A program made the translations under genes and the position numbers. This document shows, one piece after another, positions 11,474-23,148 of a stretch of DNA of 64,000 nucleotides. The notes under the pieces are model-generated. The model searched no databases and was not told the DNA's origin. It saw nothing but the letters and a program-made list of their open reading frames with translations. Positions within the stretch are counted from its first letter, which is position 1. Each line of letters starts with the position of its first letter. The DNA is from Takakia lepidozioides (lineage: Eukaryota; Streptophyta; Takakiopsida; Takakiales; Takakiaceae). The stretch covers positions 74,009,053-74,073,052 of the forward strand of contig CM060732.1 of assembly GCA_030704615.1 (NCBI GenBank), given 5' to 3'.

Positions 11474-11670
11474 CGACGCAATGGCGTGAGCGTTGCACGT
11501 GAGCGCGCGAGCGTACGCTCACGCAAGAGTGGCGTGGCGTGAGCGTACGCTCACGCCAGCTGACGTGGCGTGAGCCTGCACAGACGCTGACGTGGCGTGA
11601 GCGTCATGTCAGCATGCTGATGTGGCAGTAAATGATGACGTGGCACTGTCCGTCAACTGCCACGTCAGCA
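11474..11670. repeat. Left terminal/subterminal region of the MULE
   Basis: GC-rich DNA with repeated GCGTGAGC and TGACGTGGC words. It includes a perfect 22-bp palindrome at 11,536-11,557 (GGCGTGAGCGT and its complement). Reverse-complemented words reappear at the other end (22,790-22,970), where GTGACGTGGCGTGAGCGC and CACGCGTTCACGCG blocks lie. Such subterminal words are typical of transposase-binding regions, but binding here is inference. Confidence 0.75.
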
Positions 11671-12120
11671 TTAACATGCGCCGCCTATAACCGTGGATGG
11701 TCCTATGACCGTGGAATTAATGCAGGGAATCTTGCCTAAATAGAATCAAGACGAGCGTTGAGGCCTACAATTGCAGCATCCAACATTGTGCAATTACAAA
11801 TGCTTGTTTCACTTTTACAATTACGAAGACGACAAAATATCCTCACAAAGTGTGCGCCATAAAGGCTGCCACGAGAAGACTTCCTCCCTCCTCAAATAAC
11901 AATGAGAGTTATGATCATCTTCAAAAGATGATTGTAGTGCATAGCGACAACAAGACATGTAGACTTCGAACGGTGCAATGACAAATGTGCACTACCTAAA
12001 AGTTGTCACTCAGAGCTCACTCCGTATAGTTGGAGGCCATATCATTGCACAGCCGACGAATTGACGTGAATTACACATTTCAAATCATGGTCATCCACAT
12101 ACCACATTACATAGTTCATG

Positions 12121-15100
12121 CTACCCATGTGTTGTATCCCGCTGCAAAAGAGTATCGACCTCGTTGAAACTCATAGTGGCCTGGTAAATGAAGTTGTCAC
12201 GTTTGGGATCGCAAACCATCCTCCTCAAAAATATGAAATACAAATGTTTGCAGGGTATGAATTTACCTCTCTTGCCCAAACTGGTTGATAGCATATTCAC
12301 AAAATCAGGACATGTGCAATTTGGGAAATTAGAAACCGTGATGTCGTAGGTCCTGTCATGAACAGCAGATGTGGAAGTGATGATTGTGAATACCCGACCA
12401 TATCCTCGATCGGGTACTTCCGTGGTGCTTCCGACACGAGCTTGAAGCATTCTTGCGGACTCCACTTTGCCAAAGTGTTCAGCGGTTGGAGGGAAACGCC
12501 GAACGAGCTTTCCATCTCGTTTGGTTGGCCACAAGTCAGGATTTGCCGGGGGGACCCGGGAGGACGCAGAAGTAGTAGCACATGCATGGAGTTGGGGTTG
12601 TCTCGCAAGGGAAAAACCTGCCTCCTCCAGCATTTCAATCTCCTGAAAGCTGAGATGTGTTCCCACCTTCACGGGCCAAACGGTTGGAGGAGATGGCTTC
12701 ATCACTACGGAAGGACGCACAGTTCCATGCACACATCTAGCACAATCATCTGCGCAGAACCAGAACTTGTGGTTCTTGGCTTCTGGTTGACCGTATGGAC
12801 GCATCAAGCCCGTGAAAGTCGGAGCAGGAGTTCGGGCACCACCTCTGGATATAGATGAAGTGCACTTCTCGAAATTAGTTGCCCTGATCGCTGTACATTT
12901 CACACGAGACCCGACACTTGTGCGTTCTATGTGCCAAACGTGGTCGGGGCATGCGGACTCAAGCACATCAAGGGGGTTGTTTCTCTCCTGCACCATTTCA
13001 GTGGCACGGTTTGATGCTGGAGCTTGCCGTCGTGTTGGAGGTTCCTCCACAATGGAGGTTCCGGACATGGAGCTGTCATGCAGGGGAACACGAGGCTTCG
13101 AGAAGTTATCACGGTCTGCCCTGTGGGAATCTGAATCCGAACCAGGTGGAGTGTTCAATTTCCTCTTACAAGAGCCGAATCTCTCCTCCCCTTCAAGATG
13201 TGGAACTCTAGAAACAAGTGGCGTTCCCTGGGCATACATGCTCACCGCCCGTGCTATCTTGATTGGATCCCCAGATCTGTTTGCAGCACGCAACATCAAC
13301 TCCCATTTGTCCGGACCCTTGCCACCAACCCCACCTCGTAAGAAATCACGGTATCGGGTTTGTTGTTGCAAGGCACGTATCAAATCATCTATTGTTGCCA
13401 CATACAGATCCCGACCTCGTTTCCCAGACTGCTGCAACCATGCATTGTGCACAGTTTCTGCCAAATTGCAAGATGACATGTCCGCCATTTCCTCAATGGA
13501 CATGTTCTGCAAAGAGGATAACCACACTTCAGAACAGTGCACAGGAAACAACATAAAGAAAGCAATGAGTCAAAAATATGGAAAGCAAATGTATGAATAA
13601 AGCATGAAATAGAAGCCTCGTACCATTACATGGCTGCTCCCCACTGTCTATACCGGAAGTGCCAAAACGCCAGCCAATCTTCCAATGCTCTCATACTCTC
13701 AAGTGATGCAGCTCCAGAAGAGAACCACCAGGCACGAATTGTCTGGAACAAAGTGTCCGCCTCCTTCATTGTTCTAGCATCTTTACTCTTTGCACAATTT
13801 ACGGTGCTGAGTCTGCATCTCTGGTTTGATGTCCGACTTTGTATGTTTTTCGAGAGATTGTGTCCAATGGAATAGACATATACGCTCTCTTCCTGGCATA
13901 GGCACTTTTGGGTCGCCCGATCCGAAGACAATACGAACAGCATTTAAATTTGCTTGAGCACTATCCGCCATGAAACCTGTGAAATTTGGAGATGGCAGCC
14001 CATGGCAGCCCATGACACGTATCAGGGAATTCCACATGAGCTTCTGGGATTCCGTATCCTCGGATTGCATGTCACAAACTGCAATTGTCATAACTCGTTG
14101 GTACACTGGATCGTAGACATGACAAGCCATTGTCGTCCAATCCTTCACTCGTTCACATGATCAAACATAAGAAAACAGTTCTGCAAGTCCCCAGTCTTCT
14201 GCATCCGCTTCACGAGGCTAACCCCACTGCCCTCCCCAACAGTCGACATTTTGAAAAAAAAACTTTGATGGCACCTTGACCTAGGAATACATTGTCCTAG
14301 ATGTAATCGTACTTGCTCATCGTTTCAATCCAAAATATTGTTCTATGTAGACTCTATCCCAGAGCCCATTCTCAATGCATTGATCTGATGCCGAATGTTA
14401 GGTGAACTTAAAGTGGAGAAATGATCCATGACCAGGGTCCAATGGTGCACCGTCAAGTTAGTCCCACAGAATCTCCTTCACTCAAAATATGGCTTTCCAA
14501 GAAGACTTGCTTGCGCCAAGAGCAATTGCAAATTTGTTGCGGATGGGTTTCTCCCGAACTCCTGTTTGATCAACCTCGATACTGTCTCAACACTCTCCCT
14601 GTAATCCCCCTTCGAGACAGGATGGTTATGGAATCCAAATGCACACAAGCTCTCGTCTTGTATTCAAACGGTGGACAACATAGTACATTCTTGCTCCGCA
14701 GAGCGCCAAACAGGATGGCACAAGTTTTGCAGAATTTGCACACGAAAGTGTTTGCCGGTGGAGGGGCAGTCCCAGGCTGAAATGGATTTCCGCCAGACCC
14801 TCCCATTCGCTTGATTATGAACCCCAGACTGAAGAAAGTGTCTGCAATTCAAATTATCACACCTAAGGTGTCCATTGCAAAGTCCTCCTGAAAACAAGCT
14901 TGTCATCATTCTGAATATTGGATGTTTTTGTTCTGCACCACGGTGCCGTCGTGTTTCTTGTCCATTCCATGCATCATGATTGTTACACCTCCAACTCGCG
15001 GAGGAGGAGGCAGCTCGAATAGGATATCGCCATCAAAAAGTCTCCGGCAAGAACTTCACAGGCATCTGCTTCAAAGATTCCCAATCAATTCCCCGCAACT

Positions 15101-15620
15101 CACTTTTGAATCCAGCCATTCCTCCCATCGCCCGCAATTTGGAATGACACTACAAATCTCTTCTTCATCAGCTTCTGCAACCACAGTAGGAAGGACTGGA
15201 TTTGGAATTTCACTTATGTCATCATCGGAAGAATCCGAAAGCTCAACGATTGGAGTGGAGGAAGTCTGTTCTTTTTTCACCACCACCTCCCTCTTGTCTT
15301 CAACAACCGAAGCAGCAGTCCCGGGCGTCACATATGACCCAAAATGACTTTCGCCGAGGCTCTCCAAGTACTCTGTATCGACCAGGACGCACTCTCCACT
15401 GGCTGATATGAGCCGTCTCATCACGGTTTTGGAAAGAATATTTCACCAACTTCCCTTTCAGATCGTAAACCTCTTTCTCCAAAAAGATGGAGCCATTCTG
15501 CAGCTGAAAACGGGTAGCCAAGACATGTTCCAGAACAATTGCAAATCCATTGTCAAGGACTTCCTGGGAGAACGGCACTGGTTTGTCGTCTGAGAAGAAC
15601 TCCGCTTCAGAGGAAGCCAT
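12121..15620 (-). pseudogene. MULE transposase with SWIM zinc finger (frameshifted)
   Basis: The first ATG is at 15,620. The N-terminal part (KEVYDLKGKLVKYSFQN) changes frame near 15,430 and continues with an acidic linker (SDSSDDDISE). A Cys/His-rich region follows at ~14,570-14,909 (CDNLNCRHFLQSGVHNQ, CKFCKTC), like the zinc-binding N-terminus of this plant MULE family. The DDE-type core (13,626-14,148) has FTGFMADSAQANLNAVRIVF and ICLFHWTQSLEKH, then AWWFSSGAA and LAFWHFRYRQWG. The last exon starts at 13,506 after a TTTGCAG acceptor and carries the SWIM motif NFPNCTCPDF...CKHLYFIF, ending at 12,121. Frameshifts and an in-frame TAA after RQWGAAM mean this copy is unlikely to be active. Internal exon borders were not all resolved. 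Confidence 0.85.
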
Positions 15621-16460
15621 CTTCCTTCCTCGAGTATGTTTGTACCTTGCTATCGCAGATCTAGTGTAAATCGGTTTACTGCTGTCTCCAGAACACAGTT
15701 GAAGAATGAGCAGAGGAATATGGCGGAGGAAGCTCAGATAACGACTGTGCATATTATGTTATTCTTTCCAGATATGCAGCCGTCCATTTTAATTACTTTT
15801 CTTGTGGGCCCAGTGGTCAGAGTATCCCTAGGGGCAGTGTCGGCAACTGTTAAACCGTTAATCAGAACCTCATCAATAAACCCAATAACAAAGCCGACTT
15901 CCTGGAAGCATGCCACAGGATCTGAGAATGGGATTGCAGATTAAGTAAATGTATCTATATACTACTACCAATGATCATGCGCACCTGGAAAGTTCCAAAT
16001 GTGAAACGAATGTGGGGTTTGGCTAACAAGGATGACCGTGTATGATATTCCAAAATTTGTCATCAAACTCTCGTTCATTTATATTTATTTGTTTAAGACT
16101 GCGCATCAATTTCTGGGATTCGCTCTTTTTTATTTTTAAAATTGAACACGCCGTTTTTTTGGGCGGCACACGTCAGACATCCATAACTGAATACGAACAG
16201 CTGTACACCAATTGCTGGCATGTGCACTAATAAGGAAACGACTATGTGTAACGGTCACGCGGGAGGGAATCCGATGCTTCTAGAGACACGCAAGAACGCA
16301 GGCAATCCAGCAAGAAATCGGGAGTCACTGCGTTTTTCTACTTTTCGCGCTTAGAGGGAGAGTGGTAGTCAAGCTGGAGAGGGTTCCTTCTAGAATACGA
16401 AAGAGAAGAAAGTCTCTTTATTTTACTTCCCTTAGAGAGAGACGCAGAGCAAGAGAGAAA
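15621..16460. promoter_or_regulatory. Divergent intergenic region of the MULE
   Basis: 840 bases separate the start codons of the two diverging MULE genes, so it should contain both promoters. I see AT-rich patches near 16,080-16,140 but no confident TATA element. Confidence 0.35.
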
Positions 16461-17004
16461 ATGACGAGGCGTCGTTTGTTGGAGAACACAGGGCCAAGGC
16501 AGCAGGTGAACGCGGAGACTGATTCACAAGAGCAGACGGAGACTGAGGCAGCGGCTGCGACACAGTCGGCGATAAGAGTGCGCCAGCCTGTGGAGGCAGA
16601 GATGATTCGCAGGGACACTGAAGAAGGTGGAAGCACGCGGAACGCCGAACCGGGAAAAGGTCAAGAAACCCTTGCGCAGACAGAAACTCCAGCAGATGTG
16701 AGAGGGAAGAGGAAAGCTGCAGAAGGGGATCAAATTTCAAAACCTAAGAAGGTGCCAGTAAGTTTTATCTAACTTACATTTCAATGTTGAAGATATGCGT
16801 AGAGATTGAGTGGAATGTCCCAGACAGGGATTGTCGCTATCGACCATCACAAAGGGCTTTCTACTCCTCTACGAAGGGTTTACAGCACAATGAGTTGGTG
16901 ACTATCGGTACAGTCATTCACTGGTGTTCAGATCATATAGTCTGTCTGATTGCCTTTCAAGGAGTCCTTCCTCTTCCCTTCTTTAGCAGGAACTACTGAA
17001 TTGC

Positions 17005-17323
17005 GAACGTCGTTAACGCCATTCGATTCTCCTCATGAGATTTATGTACCTATGTGTTTGAAGAGAGAGTCTGCACTTACTATTCTCCCTAAACTACACT
17101 GAATGTCGTTGCTGCCAATCAGTTGCACATGTATGTCATTACACAACACCGATCCGGCAGGTCGTTATCTTTTGTGATTGTCGTTAACGCCGTTCGCTAT
17201 CGCTCTCGCTTTTGTTTTGAATACGGCAGTCTCAGCTTGGCATGTGTAGATTGTGCTGAATTCTTTCACACCATTCATGGTGAGTTTCCTTGATACAGAG
17301 TGATGGTCGTTACCGCCATTCAC
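17005..17323. repeat. Degenerate palindromes in intron 1 of the ParB-methyltransferase gene
   Basis: Four diverged copies of a GTCGTTAACGCCATTC-like interrupted palindrome lie near 17,005, 17,101, 17,177 and 17,302. They are related to the better-kept copies in the long intron at 19,194-19,917. Confidence 0.6.
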
Positions 17324-19193
17324 TATTTGCAAATCACTCAGTCAGAACTGAATGGCATCGTGCAGAAAACTGTGAGGTCGAAGCCTACAGGATCAGAGGG
17401 GAAAAGATCTGGAGATGGGGACGAGTCCGCAAAAAGCTCAGAGAATACAGATGAAGCAGATGAATCCGAAGTGCACTACCTTGACAAGGTGAAAGAACTC
17501 ATGTCATTCCAGAAGGTAAACTCTCAGGAGGTTATAAGGGACATGCTCGTATTTGGAGGGCGTCTGGACATACCTCTGTGCCGGATGATATCAATGCCTG
17601 TTGTGCGTCCACCTCTTTCCCATGACATAACAAAATTGGAGAGTGATTTTGTGCATGGATATAGACTTGGTGCACAAGTTTTTTATGTGTCACTGACGGA
17701 TATAAATGGGAAAAGCACATTAGTGTCTCCAGAGATCAGTGATAACTGGGATGAGTGCTGGAAAGATGCCAATGAGGAGTTCGAGCTGGGCCTCATGATG
17801 GGAAAGAACACCCAGCAATTCTGCAACCACATGTTCTACGTCTGGGACGGCAAACCACCGATTGCTGGCATGGATGGGATACATTCAGAAACACCATTCG
17901 AAAGACAAAGACAAGCATGTTGCTGTGGAGGCAATGGTTTTGGATCCAGGAAACGACATCGCTAGGCTTCTTACAGCTATGCACGACGTGAACAAGTAAG
18001 TCATCCAGGAGATTTCATTCCCTCTGTAGTGTCTTGTTAATCCTCAAAAAACAGTGTTAAGGAATGCAATGTTTCCAATGTTTTTGCAGATCGACAGAGA
18101 AATCGCATGTGACAACAAGCTTGGTTCACACACTATCCGAATTCAGAGGATTGGTCTGATGAAGCTGGATGATTTTCGGACAGTACTACCACCCAATATC
18201 ATCAAGAAGTGCGAAACAGGAAGAGCTGCAGGCACTTGGTATTCTTTGACACGAGAGGCGTTTCTGGAGTACATGTATGCGGTAAGCCCGAGTCTGTAAT
18301 CTGTTTACTTTTCGAATACATGTTTGTAGTCCCTTCGGAGCTAATCACTACTTGAATGAATGCAGCAAGAACTGGCAGAGGCAGCTGAGAAGGGAAAATC
18401 CGAATATTACCGCACTACACCAGAAGAACTAAGGACATCAAAGGGTGTGGAAGCTGCAATAAAGAAGGAGTTTGAAATGCGAAGAACCAAATTGATGTCA
18501 GCCTTCGGAAAGCAGCTTAGAATAGTAGATCCTGGACTTGGTCCTGAGTTCCTTCAGCAGATCAAAACACACTATGACAAGCATGTGCATCCGGAGATGC
18601 AGCAGGAGAAATTGCACCGGCTGGCCATATCGATGGTCGACCCACAAACAAAAATAAGGTGGCTGGAGATATGGAACTCAGATCAAACAGTAAAGGACTT
18701 GAATCAGTTCCCAAAGAGCACCATACAGCCTGGCACAAAGGTGGAAGGAATCAGTGATTTGGTGTTTGATAACTGGCTCCACAAGGCTACATTTTGGAGT
18801 CAGGTGTGTATTCGAACATGCTGTTTCTTCTCTTCAAGTATGTGATGTGTATCTTTTTTGCAATTCTGACAAATATACTATTTGCAGCTCGAAAGCGCGC
18901 CGTCATTGTGCTGGATCAGATTTTGAAGGACCTGAACATTGCGATTGTTTCCCCTCCCAAATGTCATTGGAGGCATACATAAGGAAGTGGAGAGGTCTCA
19001 CCTGGAGATACTGTTTTTTCCGGGAGTTCTCCAAAGATGGTAACATTTTACGGTCCAACGACTTTGACAGTCAGGTTGGAGGAGAGTGGGCCATGATGCG
19101 AGTTGTGTACAGGTGCAATGTCATACTTGAAACTCTACTGTTTTTTTGGGAAAAAATGTGGCTTCATATGGATTGCAATCTTAGATCCAGATT

Positions 19194-19917
19194 GAATGTC
19201 GTTGACGACATTCACTTCTTTGTCTAAGTCATTCTTAAGCGAGTATATGAATTCACCTGGTTAGGATCTAAGGGTGCAATTATATTGTCCCTGATTAGAA
19301 TTGATAATGTCCTTGAATGGCGTTGACGACATTCACATACGGAGTTGTTGAGAGGTCCTCAGAGTTATTTAAATTTTTGTAATGTCCATAGAGGTTACAG
19401 TGAGGGTTCCTCACTTCATTTTGCTGAATGTCAATGCAGACATTCAGTTGTTCTGCATTGTTTTTGCCTCTTGCGATGAATGTGGAGGCTTGATAAGCTC
19501 TGTTTTAAGAAATCCAAAGTGAATGTCGTTGACGACATTCACAGCTGTGTCTGTATTATTCAACAACGACAAATTCAATTTACATGGATTGGGGAGCTAA
19601 GTAATTGGTTTCTTTTTTGTATTTTTGTGAATGGCGTTGACGCCATTCACATACAGTGATGTTGTGAGGTCCTCAGTGATAGGTTCGTTATGAATGTGCA
19701 TTGAGTTTGCCTGGAGGGTTCCTTACTCAATTTTTTGATTTCCATCCTGTGATTTTGCTTCATTTAAGTAATAATTTGGCTTCATTAGTGAATGTCGTTG
19801 ACGACATTCACTTCTATGTCTGTGTCATTTCTAAACGATAATTTGCATTCACCTGGATTAGGGTGTATTTACAGTATCATTGAATGGAATGTTCTGAATG
19901 GCGTTGACGACATTCAT
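19194..19917. repeat. Seven interrupted palindromes in the long intron
   Basis: Copies start at about 19,194, 19,315, 19,424, 19,519, 19,627, 19,788 and 19,894. The best copies have 11-base arms, GTGAATGTCGT and ACGACATTCAC, around TG. Copy 5 replaces both TC and GA with matching bases (GAATGGCGT / ACGCCATTC), a compensated change that keeps the dyad. Spacing is about 95-160 bases with mostly unrelated DNA between, so it is not a simple tandem satellite. Confidence 0.85.
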
Positions 19918-22257
19918 ATCTGGAGCAGTAGTGTGGTCCTGAAAGGTCCTTGGAGCAGTTCTCAGAGCCATTTCAATCTATGTTTTATTCTTTCTGTTCT
20001 ACTTGCATCTTACTCACTGAGCGCTTTTGTGGGTTGGGATTTATCTCCTTTTTTCAGGTACACGAAATATGTGCTTATGGAAGGAAATCACCTGAGCGGA
20101 ATTCCCGACTATCTTGACATGTGGTCGGACCCTGCAAACGATCCAACCATGTATACTGCAGGGATATTGAAGGACTGGAGTCCTTCTCACTTCAGAGACT
20201 GTGGGTGGTACCTTGACTGCCCACTGAGCACACGACCTTTCAAGAACAGCATATGAAATACTTGAACAATAACGCTGAGATGCTGGCGCCTTTGACTGAC
20301 GAAGAGTATCAACGAAACATAGCAACATTGGCTGCCAAGGAGCCTGATGCTCAGGGAACGCCGCAGAAGGGAAAGAAGGCGGGCCGCAAACCAAAAGACA
20401 AGGCTGTTGATGTCATAGCCATCTCACCAGCAAAGCCAAAGGACAAAGACAAGTCCAAAGAGAAGGAAAAGACAAGGGGAAGGAGAATGAAAAGGAGATG
20501 GAGAGTGGGCAGGACTTTACTGCTGGAAGATATACCCGCACTCTTCAGTGCGTGTTCGATGCCAAGCCACACCCTTCCCGTTCTGATTCAGCAGGAGAGA
20601 TGAAAATTGTTAATGAGGGTTGGCTTTCGATGATGCAGAGTCGAAAGAGAGGATACACTGGGGTGCCATCCCCTACCTGGGACAATATAATCTCATTCCT
20701 CAATCTGGTGAGAATTCCAGTTTCTTTCCTTTTTCTCTGAAAGTTTCGTTGGCAGTATTTCAGTCTCGTTCTTTGAAAACAATCTTGCCATCGTTCTTAT
20801 AAAAAACATGTCTGTTGCAGGTGAGCACAGGTCCCACCTTCGTGTGCGGTGTGCAGAAAACTTATGCGGCCGACATTGTCATTCTCGACATCCCGGATGG
20901 CCAGGCTGTGCCAGAAGTTCTTCCAAAGGGCAAGACGCCAGGCTGGAACAAATTCGAGGACAACTACTGGAGTTGGGTGTTCGGGTTCTGTAACAACTTC
21001 CTCTCTGATGCAGGGACACTTCTGCTTTTTCAGTCATGTGACAATGATAGTCGTCGGGCATTGGCATCATACCTCAAGTCTTCAGGGTTTGAAGTTTTGC
21101 GCACATGGAATTGTGTGAACAGCCTATACCTTGTGAAAGGGGTTTCCCTGGTCAGCTGGTATGCCGTCTCCCTTCTGCTTGTGCTTTGATCATGAGTTTC
21201 AATTTTCTCTGCAGCTCCACTCTAGTAGAATGTTTTATGATCGACACCGATCATCACCGATTCATGATTTTTTTGTGTCAGAGTTCTGAATAGCCGATGT
21301 ACACACTTCCACTATAGATTGTGTTTACCACACTAACCTGCTATCTTTGCCAGACGAGGATGTTCGAGGCGATCTGCCTGCGGAGGATTCGCACATCAAA
21401 GACACCATCCTCCATCTGCAGCTTTGAGATTTCTGACCAGGGTTGTTTCGTCAACCCCCCCTATGAGCCCCATGTCGATGACATTTTGTACAACTTCATG
21501 CAGTCCAGTCAGACTCTGAAGAGACCGGATGGCACTCCCTGGAGAGGTGCAAAGGAAAAGTCACCAGCATTCATGCAAATACTGCTGGAGTCATGCAGCC
21601 ACCGCTCTGCACGGGTGGTCGATCTTTCTGTGTCCACAGGTTCGTTTTTTCCCTTCCGAATTGGTTTCCTTTCAACAGTTTCATCTGCTTAAATCCCCCC
21701 TCCAAACTGTTCATGTTCTCCTGTCTGGTGCAGGAGCAACTTACCACGCATGCAAGGCAGGCGGAAGAAGCCTTCTTGGCATGGAGGGTGATTCTGACCT
21801 CTACAACACCGTGCTCCTCCCCCTTTTGTCTGGCTCCACTTCAGGCACACAGACTGATCGGATTCAAATTCGAAATGATGACGATCCCGAAGATAAGCAG
21901 GTCGACAACGACTTTTCATGTGAGTAAGTGCTAAACCCTCTTTGGGAGTCATACTCAATTTCTCGATAACATCAAAGTTACAGTAATAACTTTTTCAGGC
22001 TGTCTTTCAGGAAAGGCAGCGGTGGATCTTCAGGAGATACAGTCATTTCTGGCGAGTCTGTTTTCGACAGCCCCCTTTCCAATTTTCTGCTTCCTGTTTA
22101 TGCCGAAGCAATGGCACTTCACGCGGCCGAGTCCCTATCCCCTGACTTTTTAGTGGCCAGCCGTAGGTGTATCCAGCGTGGATCCGGTGTTCTAAAATAC
22201 TTAGACTTAGATGCAGAGGAAGAGAGGATACATTGTACTGACTCTGAGTCAGACTGA

Positions 22258-22970
22258 ACTGTATTCTTTTAATATTCATTTTCATATTATCTGGAAAACG
22301 TTGAATCCCCTTCCTCCACCGTAGTTGTTCCTTTAGAACAAATAATAATCACAGAATCAACTTTCGTTTAAATTGCTATATGTATGAATCCATCTCACAA
22401 ACCTTCCTGACTCTTCTCATATCCATTGTGCATTCATCTACACTGTATTCATGCGTGCTCCATTCATGAAAGCTTCCTTTGTACAACATCCATTGTACAT
22501 TCATCCTCTGTACTCTTTAATCCACCCCACAAACCTTCCACACTCATTTCATATACGTTGTGCATTCGTCAAAAGATTTGGTCATGCATCTTCCTGTCAT
22601 GAATTTTTGTTATTGCTCAACATCCATTATACATTCATCCATTTTACTCTTATCCATCCGTCATTCATCCATCTACATACATTTTTCACACTCATCCATC
22701 TGTTTATCATCCAATTGTACATTCATCCATCCTTTATTCAATGCCTTTTATTATATCGTCCAGCTTGTTTCCGCGGTAAAGGGTGCCAATCCACGGGAAT
22801 ACACTCCACTTCTTTCTGGGCGCGTGGTGACGCGGCCTTCACGTGTGATGACGTGGACTGAGCCCCGTGACGTGGCATTTGCGCAAGGTGACGTGGCGTG
22901 AGCGCAGTTGCGCTCACGCGTTCACGCGTTCACGCGCTCACGTGACCAGGCTCACGCCGAGGCATCCCTG
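22258..22970. repeat. Right subterminal region of the MULE
   Basis: 22,380-22,740 is a pyrimidine-rich stretch of repeated CATTCATCC/ACATTCATCCA words. From 22,790 the DNA turns GC-rich with GTGACGTGGC and CACGCG words that mirror the left terminus, ending GGCTCACGCCGAGGCATCCC then TG before the 12-bp repeat. No gene is evident. Confidence 0.65.
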
Positions 22971-22982
22971 CAACCTCGCCAA
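22971..22982. repeat. Right copy of the 12-bp direct repeat flanking the nested MULE
   Basis: CAACCTCGCCAA, identical to 11,462-11,473. The chromovirus frame continues from here as TSDKVQEFHQRYAAKP to a stop at about 23,049. Confidence 0.85.
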
Positions 22983-23148
22983 TACATCTGACAAAGTCCA
23001 AGAGTTTCATCAACGATATGCAGCTAAGCCCCGAGCTACATGTCAATAAGACGTCACAACGATGATGTCAGCCAAGTTAGCTTCAAGGTGAAGACTCCAC
23101 ATTCAATGTACTTGATACACGCTAGGAGGGAGGAGCACCACACATCAG

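Larger units (their letters stand above)
16461..22257 (+). pseudogene. ParB-like plus beta-class DNA amino-methyltransferase gene, ten exons, frameshifted
   Basis: Exons by GT/AG sites and frame: 16,461-16,757; 17,366-17,995; 18,090-18,281; 18,366-18,803; 18,898-19,112; 20,058-20,707; 20,821-21,158; 21,354-21,639; 21,734-21,923; 21,999-22,257. Exon 1 is charged and low-complexity. Exon 2 resembles the ParB/sulfiredoxin fold: PLCRMISMPVVRPP, a helix with KLESDFVHGYRLG, then WDG followed, after a one-base frame slip, by NHRLLAW (the DG.HR signature). Exons 3-5 (YYRTTPEELRTSKG; IRWLEIW) are unassigned; exon 6 is Lys-rich at its end. Exons 7-9 match N4/N6 amino-methyltransferases in permuted order. 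Motif IV is ADIVILDIPDG, the strand GTLLLFQS follows, and motif X is KSPAFMQILLES. Motif I is VVDLSVSTGATYHACKAGGR, then GMEGDSDLY. Frame slips in exons 2, 3, 5, 6 and 8 make this copy a pseudogene. Domain calls are by motif only. Confidence 0.75.
11474..22970. mobile_element. 11.5-kb Mutator-like element carrying a transposase and a ParB-methyltransferase gene
   Basis: The insertion is defined on both sides by the same 12-bp host sequence inside a chromodomain. Its ends are imperfect GC-rich inverted repeats: reading inward from each end, both carry GGCGTGAGC followed by CACGTGAGCGCG within the first ~45 bases. Inside are two divergently oriented genes, a minus-strand SWIM/MULE transposase (15,620 to 12,121) and a plus-strand ten-exon gene (16,461-22,257), separated by ~840 bases. 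Both genes have frameshifts, so this copy is probably dead or dependent on another copy. Confidence 0.85.

Noticed and set aside
12812-13600. 262-codon plus-strand ORF
   Set aside because: It lies antisense to the SWIM transposase exon and shows no motif of its own.
19194-19917. CRISPR-like or satellite array
   Set aside because: Repeats are dyads inside an intron of a eukaryotic gene with irregular 95-160 base spacing; not CRISPR and not a head-to-tail satellite.
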